Source of the DNA: Limnomonas spitsbergensis
Taxonomy: Eukaryota > Chlorophyta > Chlorophyceae > Chlamydomonadales
Length of the DNA: 64,000 bases
Assembly: GCA_037349105.1 (NCBI GenBank)
Contig: JAYJMM010000100.1
Coordinates: 1,206,001 to 1,270,000 of the forward strand
Direction: 5' to 3'
The translations under genes and the position numbers were made by a program. The notes below the pieces were generated by a model. That model was not told where the DNA came from. It saw only the letters and a list, made by a program, of their open reading frames with translations, and searched no databases. The first letter of the stretch is position 1; the number at the start of each line of letters is the position of its first letter. This document shows positions 31,885 to 42,500 of this stretch, piece after piece.

Positions 31885-32520
31885 CTACGCCTCAACGATA
31901 TCTACCACGTCTTCCATAAAAGCCAAGTCATCCCACCCAAGCCTGCCCCCGTACAACTGGAAGAAGTCTCTAGCAACGTTCGGAGGACCTGCCCATCCCC
32001 GCTCCCTAAGTTGATCTAGCACGCTGGGGCATTGAAAGCATGCATGCAACGTATCCTCCACATGCTCGCCATCTCCCCTAGCCCAACATCGTTGGCAACA
32101 CCGTCTGTCACGCTGCTGACCGCTGCGCCGTCCTCGAGTGTCAGCCGCGCTGACGGCGCCGAGCCGCAGCCTTGAGTTCGTGCGCACGCAATCACACTCC
32201 CTTCAGCTGGTGCAGCCCCTGGCCTGTGCCAGCACGGCGCCCGCCGTTGACTGAAACCAGGTGCGGTAAGCAGCCGCAGACCTGTGTTCAGTGGCAGGAT
32301 CTCTGGGGTCCCCTCTGCCAGCTGCATCCATCTGCGCCCGCTCGTATGCTGCATCAACTATCGCTAGCACCTCTTTGACAAGTAGCGGCTGTAGGTCAGT
32401 CGCTGTCTGACGCAGTTTGGGGACGGCTGATCCCAGCTCCAGCTCCAGCAGGGCACCTAGCAACTCACTGCACCAATTGCGCCCTCCGGTATCCTGCCTG
32501 ACAGCGAGCTGGGTTGGGAA
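31885..32520 (-). pseudogene. Non-LTR retrotransposon remnant, C-terminal reverse-transcriptase region
   Basis: The proximal frame (31885-32187) contains CQRCWARGDGEHVEDTLHAC followed by FQCPSVLDQL, the Cys/His arrangement (C-x2-C, H-x3/4-C, then CP) found C-terminal to reverse transcriptases of non-LTR elements. A second frame (32203-32463) carries LPLLV-like and IVDAAYERAQMDAAGRGDP segments with a close relative at 37988-38236. The two pieces are in different frames with stops between them, so the copy is broken. No catalytic reverse-transcriptase core is seen in the window; a 5'-truncated insertion is the simplest reading. Confidence 0.65.
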
Positions 32521-33116
32521 AGTGTAGGTGCAACTGTTTATTTATTCAGCGCGCTTGAGCTGCATCATTTCCCCTGGCCTGGTGTGGCAAGCCCTGCTGC
32601 CCGGGCAATCGGCAGCAGGAGGCCGGTTATCGTTTGTTCTGATCAACCCAGTGGTGGCCGGCCGGCCGGCCGCCTGGAGGCTCCCAAATGTGTTGTTTGA
32701 CAGGGGGAACTAATGTTGCAGATGTTGCTCCTCGTGATAGCATGTGCCTCAGGCCGCACACTGTGCTCAGCTGCTTGAAAGAGCACAAATTGCTGGGTGC
32801 GGGCTATACCTCGAGTCTTAAAATACTGCAATTTAGAATGCTGGTGGTGCTGACACGTATTTCATGGGCCTGGTTTAGGGTGAAGTTGTGCACTTGTGAT
32901 CTGACAGGGCTCGCATTAAAGCGTTGTGGTCACGAAAGCCCACAACCCCACGAGCCCACAATAGACGGAATCCAGGTCATCATGCTTGATATGGCTTTGT
33001 CGAGAGAAATAACCAACATCTCCACCTTCCAATGTTACTAGTTTGCCTTGCTTGGCTGTTTGCTCCCTAAAAAGGCTTTTTGCTCGGTGGATGCTGATCT
33101 TGACAGTGGTCCAATC

Positions 33117-33308
33117 ATGATGATTATTTACTCCAGTGATGAGGAGGCTGCTGACAGCGGGTGTACAGATTGCCCTCTCTGCTGCATGCCCCAGCAGGAG
33201 GAGGCCGACAAGGTCCACAGCAGAGAGCGGACAATGGCAGGCAAGGCCCGCATGGGCATGGCCAAGGTGCTGGACACGTTTGTGAACAGCTTGGAGGAGG
33301 AAACGTAG
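33117..33308 (+). CDS. Small acidic/cysteine open frame, unassigned
   Basis: A 63-codon frame starting MMIIYSSDEEA, with CTDCPLCC and a C-terminal VLDTFVNSLEEET. Two C-x2-C pairs suggest possible metal binding. It could be the last exon of an upstream gene or a short standalone gene. Its phase does not connect with the next exon at 33360/33371. I do not recognise it. Confidence 0.3.
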   Translation: MMIIYSSDEEAADSGCTDCPLCCMPQQEEADKVHSRERTMAGKARMGMAKVLDTFVNSLEEET

Positions 33309-33370
33309 TCCCACCTGTATCCGCCTTGGATAATTTATTCCTGGGGGCTTGTTTTATAGTGCCAGGCGAG

Positions 33371-36300
33371 ATGGTCACGCCATCTCCTGGGGCCCCCGCT
33401 GCTCCCGCTCCCGATGGTGCACCCCCGATGGTGCACCTGGATAACGTAGCATCAGCGCTTGCGGGTATTGCGGGAGCACGCCGCTTGACGGTCCTCGCCG
33501 CAGATGCGCCAGCTCTTGACGCAGCGCTCTCCGCGTTGTCGCCTGAGGGCGTACGTGTGACGCCGCTGGCGCAGGCAGCCATCGACGCCGCTTTAGGCAG
33601 ACAGTCCACCGGCTACTTCCGGATAGCATCGGAAGTGGTTGATGACGGCGGCGGCGGCGGCCTCCATGTTCGACACTTCGTGAAACCTATCGCGGTGGAG
33701 GGAGGCTTGAAGGCTGCGCTCGACAGTCTATGTGGCCGCGCCGGCGATGCCGCAGACGTCAGGGCCAGCTGGTTCTGTCGGGCAGGCAGCAGCCTGGGCA
33801 CACCGCTGCTGTTGGCAGCTCAGGACCTAGAAGCGGGAAGACCAGTCGCTTGCCTGGAGCGTCATGGCGTGATTGACATCGCGGACGGCACCTCCGCTGC
33901 CTCCGCCGAGGGTTGCAAGTACTTCGCCCGCAGCTTCAAGCTTTGCCTTGGGCATGGCTCTGAGACAACCGCTCTCGTGGTTTGTGGAAATTCGCTCCGG
34001 AACCCCGTCGCCCGGCTGCTGGACTTCCATATCCAGTCGTTGCTGTGCGACCCCTGCCTTGGTGGCCACCAGGTAAGTCATTGCAAAGATAATTGTACCT
34101 GATCAGTAAGGGCTGATAAGTGCTTCCCGGCATCAGGAACTGCTACCAGTCAGCCGGTCAAGCACAAAGGAAGCACAAGCCACTCTCGCTGATCTGATCT
34201 TCTTCTTGTTATGATGGTAACGGCGCGAGCACAGCCTCGGCCCATGCCCCACTACTGTTTCCTTTACCCTCACTTCCCCGTGGGGCGTAGTTTTAGTTTT
34301 CCGCTGGTTTTCGTCCCCCTGGTTTTAGTTCTCCGTTACCGTCGCAACGCAGGGCGTAGTTTTCGTCATTTCTATGGCCTGTTTGTAAGCGCTGTTAGAT
34401 TCGGGGCGCTGTAGAGAGTGCTGTGAGAACTAAACTAAGTCGTCAACTACCGTAATCCGCTCCAGCCTTCGCGTTAAATTAATTATTGAATGGGCTGCGC
34501 GGGCCTGCTGCGCGCTAGAATTAATTCTAAAACCCTACCGGTATGGTGTGCATGAAATACGAAACTCCTCCAGCGAAAATGCATTTTCTTGCCCGCGAGC
34601 GGGCCAGTACTGGTACGCTAGGTTCCCTGTGTCCTCCCATCAGAGAATTATCCGTTGTGGTGTCACACAGTTGCACAGAATGGCTCGGAATGTCAGGTAC
34701 CAAAAAGGCCTTGAAGTACAGGCCTCAGAGGAGGAGGCAGAGGAGGAGGAGGACTTGGATGACTGGTATATTGCGGCATAGCCTTGGTTGCATGAATGCC
34801 TGATGAGCGAGAATTACCCAGAACTCAAACGTTGGCTTCTGACGATGATGCACGGCAGTTTTAGTGTTGCGCGGACGATTGAATTTTAGCGCTGCGCTAA
34901 TTTTAATTAATTATTTGGGAGGGGGGGGGGGGCGAAGGCAAATCGACGCTTACGGTACCATCAACCTTACTCAACATAAAATCAGGCCGGAGCCCTGATT
35001 TTCTGGAATTTAGACACAGACCAAGTACCGTATAGAATGCATTCTGGTTATTCTGATAATTAACGCCCGAAAGCTCTATACACATGACGCGCGGTGGTGG
35101 TAAGCGGGCTTTTTCCATGCCGGCACCAAAAGGGTTGTACCATGTACCTGCATGCTGTAATATGTATCTGCATGTTGTACCGTGTACCTGCATGTTGTAC
35201 CGTGTACGTGCATGTTGTAACGTGTACCTGCATATTGTACCGTGTACGTGCATGTTGTACCGTGTACCTGCATGCTGTACCATGTACCTGCATGCTGTAC
35301 CGTGTACCTGCATGTTGTACCGTGTACCTGCATGTTGTACCGTGTACCTGCATGCTGTACCATGTACCTGCATGCTGTACCGTGTACCTGCATGTTGTAC
35401 CGTGTACCTGCATGTGGTGAGCTGACAAGAACGATCCATACCGCTCATGCCTGTACAACATTAAAACCCTTGTTTAAGGAGATCTAGTCCGTGCCACGGC
35501 AGCACGCAGGGCCTAGGGCGGCTGCTACGAGCGTCTTGCAGTGGCAAGGTGAGGGGCAGTGACGCAGGGGCAAGGGTGCTGGCAGGGACAGGCCGGGGAA
35601 TGGGAGCACACACGGGCAGGGGTGAGGGGCCAAGTAGCCTTACTGTGCAAGGGTGGAGAAGATAGGACGTCTGTGAGACAGGGAGAAGATTGAGTATAGG
35701 GAGGTCTTGCAGCACTAAAATCCTTAAGCTCTGTGGGGATGTTGTTGATCTGATTTGCAAGTTGTCACCCAGTAAAGCTACATTTGGATGTATGCCACAT
35801 GTGGGAGGGGAAATTGGTTTGAATCAATTTAAGAGAAGTTGATGTTCCACACGCACCAAATGGGGTCACATTGACTGAATGTTGAGACGGGGCGTTTCTA
35901 TAAACTTGACGAGCCTCGCAGTGAGAGCTTTGGAAAATGCTGCAATCTTGAATCTAGGGAGGATGAATTTCACATGATTTCCTGTCCGTTTTATTCAGAC
36001 CTTTGCTTGGAGTCCAACCTTAATGTCCAGTCAATTGACGGATGATGATGGGGCCATGAATCGGTCTCAATAGCGGATAGGGGCAAACAATTGATGTTGC
36101 TAGGTTTTTGCATCCCCACCTTTTGGAGGAAAATGGCTTCCTATTAATCCTATATCTTACAATGTATGATGAAAAGGGAGAATCTTCTCGAAGTTTTGCT
36201 GAACACGTTAGCTCCGCAACCGGGAATCTTAGCGTGCAATGAATGTTGAACTTGAAATGAAGAATTATGAGCCATTATGAGCTGTGGTTGTCTTAGGCTG

Positions 36301-37592
36301 ACACTTATAACTAGCTATAGGCTAAGATGACATTTGGCCTCCTTCCAACTTTTGAAGGCAAAGCCCTGCTTTACTCGGTTGCGCCCACGTCATGTTCTGT
36401 GATTGATCTGCACTTCCGGGATGGGGTTCATTCCCTCGCAACTTGCTCGCAGTTTTGTTGCCCAAGGGGGTTACTGTTGCCCAAGGGGGTTACTGTTTCT
36501 TTGCTAAATGCATGCCCTCGTTTGGTTCTTGAACTGTGCACTCGTCCCATGCGATTATGTGCACCCGTCCCATGCACCCGTCCCGTGCGATTATGTGCAC
36601 CCGTCCCATGCACCCGTCCCATGCACCCGTTCTATGCGATTATGTGCACCCGTCCCATGCACCCGTCCCATGCACCCGTCCCATGCAATTATGTGCACCC
36701 GTCCCATGCACCCGTCCCATGCGATTATGTGCACCCGTCCCATGCACCCGTCCCATGCACCCGTCCCATGCAATTATGTGCACCCGTCCCATGCATGCAA
36801 TGTGATATCTCGCTGGCATGTAAAACTACTCATGCAAATGCGGAGGAGGGCTGAACAAGTGCTGTAATAAATTGGGGATTCGTTTATGATGTATATAGGT
36901 ACCCGTTAACAACTACGGTATAAGCAGTGGCATTTATTATCATAAACACATGCAGTCTGGTAAATGGCAAACAAATTCATTTCGGCAATCGCAGTTGGAC
37001 ATATTTTAACAAATGTCTAAAATATGGGCTTTGCAACAGGCCAGTTGTGCAACAGGCCAGTTGTGCAACAGGCCAATTGTGCCCTCTCGTGGGCTGCGTC
37101 CACTAGCGCCATCACTCCTGTTACGGGAAGAGGCTGCAACAGGCCAGGAATTGTGCATAATGTGTCATCGAAAAGTCTCCATCATGCTTGCTCCCGCAGG
37201 CGGCTGTTGATGCGGCCAACTGCGTTCTTCAGCCTTACTTGGTGATAAGAGAGAGAGCTGACGCTGATGGAGAAATGAGCATCATAACCACACCTGCCAG
37301 GTCAGCAGCAGGTCTGTCGCCGAGGGCAGCTCCTGCTGCTGTTCCACCTATTGCCACTACCGAAGCCACCAACAGTGGCGGTGGCTCAATGGTGGCTGCG
37401 CTGTCTGTCGTGTTAGTTCCGACTCGAGATCTGGAGATGGGGGAGCAACTGAGGTTGCCGCCGTGCATGGTGCAGGATTGGGCGGGGCTTTGGGCCTCAG
37501 CTAAGGAGCTGTCCAGACGTGTAGCATATGCACACACAAGTATGCCCGTGGAGCTCAGGGAGATGTGGGATTTCCTTTGGGTTAAGTGGTAA
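33371..37592 (+). CDS. Protein with weak SET-domain-like features, two exons
   Basis: Exon 1 33371-34072 (ATG in MVTPSPGAP; an acceptor 'ttttatag' at 33352-33359 could add an upstream exon) and exon 2 37200-37592 ending WVKW-stop. The 34072 donor is gtaagt, the 37199 acceptor 'ctcccgcag', phase 0, total 364 residues. GTPLLLAAQDLEAGRPVACL resembles the first SET strand (A-rD-l-G), and in exon 2 NCVLQ with VLVPTRDLEMGEQLRL resembles the PNC...rdI-GEeL part of SET methyltransferases. A clear NHS motif is missing, so catalysis is doubtful. The 3.1-kb intron holds two minisatellites. A TGTAA follows at about 37924. An unrelated family is possible. Confidence 0.5.
35135..35420. repeat. 20-bp minisatellite in the SET-like gene intron
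   Basis: About 14 units of 'ctgcatgttgtaccgtgtac' with single-base variants. Spurious frames read VPACCTVYLH on one strand. Confidence 0.9.
36538..36800. repeat. Composite minisatellite in the SET-like gene intron
   Basis: Blocks of 'cgtcccatgcacc' (13 bp) separated by 'gcgattatgtgcacc', forming a higher-order array. Both strands give artefactual frames. Confidence 0.9.
37025..37150. repeat. 17-bp tandem repeat capturing a retroelement fragment
   Basis: Three units of 'caacaggccagttgtg', then 37081-37137, which is essentially identical to 38106-38162 (inside the retroelement remnant), then 'caacaggcca' resumes. A fragment of about 57 bp of the element has been copied into this small array, about 60 bp before the exon 2 acceptor. 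Confidence 0.8.
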
Positions 37593-37987
37593 GGCACTTA
37601 TCAAGAATGCAACAAATGTTTATCATGCTACATTTGTGTGTACTGCATGGCAGGTATACAGAAAAGGCCGTCTTGGCTTGATGGGTGTTTGCCAAAGTCT
37701 CGCTACAGTGACTGGCCATAAAGACCATCGTTGGGACCATTGTGTAGCTTTGCTTTAGGCGCCAACTTAATTTCCATGTTATTTGTCAGTGTCGGCAGGC
37801 TTGCTTGCATGCATCAGTTCCCCGATAATGAAATGCGACGACCTTCCTGACAGAGCGTCACTTGCCATGCACCGACTCTGTTGTTTTCTAGACATTGAAG
37901 CATGCAAATGTGATGCCACAGTGTAAAACGAAACAGACATTCACCGGAATGACAGCTGTAGTGACCTTGTCTGCCTGTCACCTGTGT

Positions 37988-38270
37988 TTACATTCCAGCC
38001 AAAAAACGCCTGCCGTAGGCTAGACCCAGGTGCGGTAGGGGGGCGCAGATAGACTTATGCTCCATGGCTGAGTCTCCGGGATCCCCTAGGCCGGTGACCT
38101 CCAATTGTGCCCTCTCGTGGGCTGCGTCCACTAGCGCCATCACTCCTGTTACGGGAAGAGGTTGCAGAGCAGTCGCTCTTTGACTCATTGTGGATACGGC
38201 TACTCCCTGCTCCAGATCCTCCAAGGCAGTAAGCAATTCCCTACACCAGCTGTGCCCTTAGATGCTCTAT
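37988..38270 (-). pseudogene. Second fragment of the same retroelement
   Basis: The minus-strand frame reads VMALVDAAHERAQLEVTGLG, matching VLAIVDAAYERAQMDAAGRG of the remnant at 32203-32463. Downstream the frame is shifted by one base relative to that copy, so neither is intact. Confidence 0.65.
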
Positions 38271-38483
38271 GTGACAGTAAGCTGCATGTCAGCCGCCATG
38301 AGGGGGCTGTCTTGCTGTGCTGCTGGGATTACAGCTACGTTGTAGAAGCGGAGTACATGCTGCCACCAACCTCGTTGTAACGGGTGGATTTGTAACTCCC
38401 TCATGACCCCCCAGCTAGCCGTGGACGCAGGTAGCCCCGCAGCAAAAATACAAAACCTGATACAGGTGCTGAAGCAAGCTTGA

Positions 38484-38605
38484 GTCAACAACGTTACACC
38501 TCTGGGCCCGCTCAAAGCTCGGCCGCGTGGGCGCCCAACTGTTCAGATGGGAGAAAAACAAAGAAGAAACTATAAGGACGGAAGAGGGGGGGGCAAGGAA
38601 CAAAA
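38484..38605 (-). repeat. Dispersed LINE-tail-like repeat, copy D
   Basis: Long copy: 'gtcaacaacgttacacctct' then 'gggcccgctcaaagctcggc', continuing into the purine-rich tract. It aligns with copy A almost end to end (both have 'ccaactgttcaga' then 'ggaacaaaag'). Confidence 0.75.
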
Positions 38606-38689
38606 GCAAGCTTGAGTGCATCGAGCTCTTGAGGCAGAGTCATGGCCTGAGGAGACTGTTGGCCCTCACCTACCACATCATCGTGGATG

Positions 38690-38870
38690 CCGCAGGCAAG
38701 CGTTTAATTGAAGGCAGGTCCATGTTTTGTGTGGGCGTGTCCACACTTAAGCCATGGGATGGCTTGACATGCCCATGCTTAATTTAAGACAGGTCCATGC
38801 TTAGTGTGGGCATGTCCACACTTAAGCCATGGGCTGGCTGGGCATGCCCATGCTTAACTTAAAGCAGGGA
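38690..38870. repeat. About 85-bp tandem duplication
   Basis: Two units of 'ggcaggtccatgttttgtgt' followed by 'gggcgtgtccacacttaagc' and 'catgggatggcttgacatgc'. No coding role seen. Confidence 0.7.
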
Positions 38871-39077
38871 AGTGCGGGCAGCGTGTCTGGACTGTGACAG
38901 TAGCAGCCTCACGACCCCGGCTTTCCGCTACCATCACTCCTTATCCTCCTGGACCATCAGTGACTTCTGAAATCTGAAAAAGTGTCCGGATAAATTTTTC
39001 GAAATCTTCCCCCCTGATCTCTGTTTGTCGACCGTTATTTGTCACGTTTTGCATAACACAAAGTGCATATGTCATTG

Positions 39078-39150
39078 ATGTCAATGACGTTACACCTCTG
39101 GGCCATGCACAAGAAGGCTCGGCCGCGCGGGCACCCAACTGTTCATAGGT
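39078..39150 (-). repeat. Dispersed LINE-tail-like repeat, copy E
   Basis: 'gtcaatgacgttacacctct' then 'gggccatgcacaagaaggct' and 'cggccgcgcgggcacccaac'. It is oriented so that its TGTAA lies on the same strand as, and 3' of, the RING gene that ends at 39591. A short fifth-type fragment, 'gtcacacctctgggccctgc', lies at 39334-39354. Confidence 0.75.
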
Positions 39151-39590
39151 CAAGGATGTGTCGCCCTACGGAGACTCCGGACCTCTCTTTCCCCCATCTA
39201 GAATCCCATTTCCCGAACCATGGGCATGATCTGTCACCCAGGCTCTTTCAAGTTCACACCCGAGGTCACTCCTTTCCCCTACTGGTACATCCCCGAGGTC
39301 ACTCCACGCCAGCGCCTGTGCTCCTACTAGACGTCACACCTCTGGGCCCTGCTAAAAATGTCCCTACTAGAACGTCTCCAAGGCTACTCCTTGCGAGACA
39401 GCCCCACTGCTCCTACTACTAGAATATCCCCAAGGTCATACCCAAGTTCAAACCCTTAACCATAAACGCCAATCCTACTGAAACGTCATGAAGTGCCAGG
39501 CCAGGCGAGATCCCTCCTTGCCATGCCTTGGGCAAGGCAAGGTCATGCCTTGGGCAAGGCAAGACCCCCCTCAAGGCCCCCCAACTTCTC

Positions 39591-42500
39591 CTAGTACGTC
39601 CTGATGCGCAGGGTGATGGCCTGCCTACATATTGGGCATGCCACCAGCCTCTCCCCACATGCCACACACGTGCTGTGTCCACAAGTGAACACCAGGCCCT
39701 TCCTCGCCTCCCAACACACGGGGCAGGCCTCCCGCTCAGCAGCTGCAGCCTGCATGGGCATGGGCTTCAGCGTTAAGATTAACATGAAGGGGTACAATCT
39801 TTAGGGTTGAGACTAGGCATGCAGAGGTACAGGTTTTATGGTTCAGGCTCAGCCTGCAGGGCCACATGCTTCAGGGACACAGGCAAAAGCAACGCGATCT
39901 ACTTTTGGCCCCCAGCAGACTATATAGGCCCCCAACCTAGATTTAGCAGGGGGGCACGATTGAGCTGATGTTTGATTCCCATACACCCTTCGTTGCCATG
40001 GTAGCGCTACACAGCAGGGTTTAGCCGAATCAACTTACAAGGTAGCTCTATGCATCACAATATGGTGCAGGTCAAGCCGGATTCAGCTACCCATGCAAGT
40101 TGCAGACGAAAAATCTCACGGGACATGCCGACATGCGTCCTAACATAACCAAGGCCTCCCCTGGGCATGTGCCTGTTTATTTTCAAGGGTTTAAACCCAT
40201 TGACGGGGCCCCACCTGGGCATGTGCCGCCCTAATGCGTCCCAGGGCTGTCTCTGTCCGCACCGCCAGCCGCTCCAGATCCTCGGCCGAGAGGCACGACA
40301 GACCCGTCCCGGCGGCACCTCCGGCAAAAACATCATCTACGGCAGCCGCCGCAGACAGGAGAACCGCCTGCCAGCTACCACCTTTGGCCGGCGCGCACGG
40401 TGCAGCGGCGGCGGCGACGACGGGGCGCTGTGGTTGTGACGGTGCTTGGTGAGTGGCTGTCGCGGCTGAAGCCGTCGGCCGGCCAACGTCGCGGGCCTGC
40501 CGTCTCGCCAGCTCGTCCCGCTCATCTAGTGCGTATTCCAGCCTGGCGTGGCTGAGTGTAACCTGGGTGTGACAAAAGTGTGAAACAAGCTTAATCCGCC
40601 AGTTGGTGCCCGCGTTCAGAAACTAACCTGCTTCTACTGCAGAAAAACAGTTACTGACGGAAATCAGTTACTGGCGGAACAACAGTTACAGCCAGGATAG
40701 CAATTACCAGCAAGAAAGCAGTTACCGGGGGCAAGCATTTACCCGAGGAAAGCAGTTACCGGAGGTTAGCAGTTACCGGGAGGATATCAGATTTTGTCAG
40801 TAAACAGTCTTGTCAGGAAACCAGTTGTTGACTGGTGGAAGTATGGAATCCACACATTTGGCCGCACTTGCCTGCTATCCTTTCACTTAACCACCCTTGA
40901 TCCACACATCCCTTCACACCTCATTGCACAGGCCTGCCATCCACACACTAAACCACCCTTGATCCACACATCCCTTCACACCTCATCGCACAGGCCTGCC
41001 ATCCTCACACTTAACCACCCTTGATCCACACATCCCGTCACACCTCATCGCACAGGCCTGCCATCCACACACTAAACCACCCTTGATCCACACATCCGTC
41101 ACACCTCATCGCACAGGCCTGCCATCCACACACTAAACCACCCTTGATCCACACATCCCTTCACACCTCATCGCACAGGCCTGCCATCTGTGCATGCACA
41201 CACGCCAGCTCATCCCGGGTCGCCGACAGGTCAGCCAACAGGCTATCACACTCAGCCTACCATGGGGCAAGCCACGCATGAGGGACAGGGTTCAGCATCA
41301 GGGTTAGTCAGGATCCTCACAGGGTTCAACATCAGGGTTAGTCAGGATCCTAATTGGGTTAAGCATCAAAGCTAGTCAGGATCCTAATAGGGTTTAGAAT
41401 CAGGGCTAGTCAGGATCCGAATAAGGTTTAGCATCAGGGCTAGTCAGGATCCTCATAGGGACATGAAATATTCCAACTAAACTCATGTCAGGGATTTGGG
41501 TTTGGGGGAAGGAGTCTGGGCTCAGGGTTTGGGTCTGGGGTTTGGGGTTTAGATGAGGTGCAGGGTCTCGCCTTCAAATCAAAGGCAGGCAGATCAGCCC
41601 GGTGTGAGCCCGGCTGCAGATGAGGCTGCAAGAAGCATATCGCATTCAGTGTGCATAAGTGTGAAATCCACACAAATACTGGTACAGGGAAGTGAGGCCA
41701 TATCACACCACCGGCCTACGGCAGAAGGTCGAAGCAGCTGTGGGCACAGTGAGGCAGAAGCCGGAGACAATCCCCGCAGGGACGTAGAAGACGGGGAAGC
41801 CGCCAAAAGGGCTTAGGGTTTAGGGGCCTACAGTAGCTAAACCCTGAACCCTAAATCCCCGCAGGGACGTAGACAGGGAAGCCGCCAAAAGGGTTCAGGG
41901 TTAAGGGGCCTAGCTAAACCCTGAACCCTAAATCCCCGCAGGGACGTAGAAGACGGGGAAGCCGCCAAAAGGGTTCAGGGTTAGGGGCCTAGCTTAACCC
42001 TGAACCCTAAATCCCCGCAGGGACGTAGAAGACGGGGAAGCCGCCAAAAGGGTTCAGGGTTAGGGGCCTAGCTTAACCATGAACCCTAAATCCCCGCAGG
42101 GACGTAGAAGACGGGGAAGCCGCCAAAAGGGTTCAGGGTTTAGGGGCCTAGCTAAACCCTGAACCCTAAATCCCCGCAGGGACGTAGAAGACGGGGAAGC
42201 CGGAAAATAATGCTGCTGGAGTGCGCGGACATTGGGAAGGCAAAGCGGGCCAATGGCCTCAGCAGAGCAAAGGCGCAGCTGCTTACCAGCGCGTGTGGGC
42301 ACAGTGAGGCACAAGTGACAATCCCCGCAGGGACGTAGAAGACGGGGAAGCCAGAGCATCATCAGCCAGAGCATCACCTCTCCTTCTCTGCCGCCTACGC
42401 TTCCCGGCCACGGACACCAACCGCCCACCTAAGATCTTTGCGAGCGGGAGCGAGCCCTCTGTGACACGCCAGCGCGACCTGCAGTATCTGCTCTTAGGGT

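Noticed and set aside
32643..33314. Several 60-130 codon frames around 32.6-33.3 kb
   Set aside because: No shared splice structure; only the frame at 33117-33308 was kept, at low confidence.
34548..34782. Short acidic frame VQASEEEAEEEEDLDDWYIAA
   Set aside because: Could be a small exon but has no clear acceptor or partner exon, and it sits in the SET-like gene intron beside AT-rich repeats.
41553..41816. Plus-strand frame with SEAEAGDNPRRDVEDGEAAKRA
   Set aside because: Part of a tandem array with stops in most units; strand of origin unresolved, so no gene was called.
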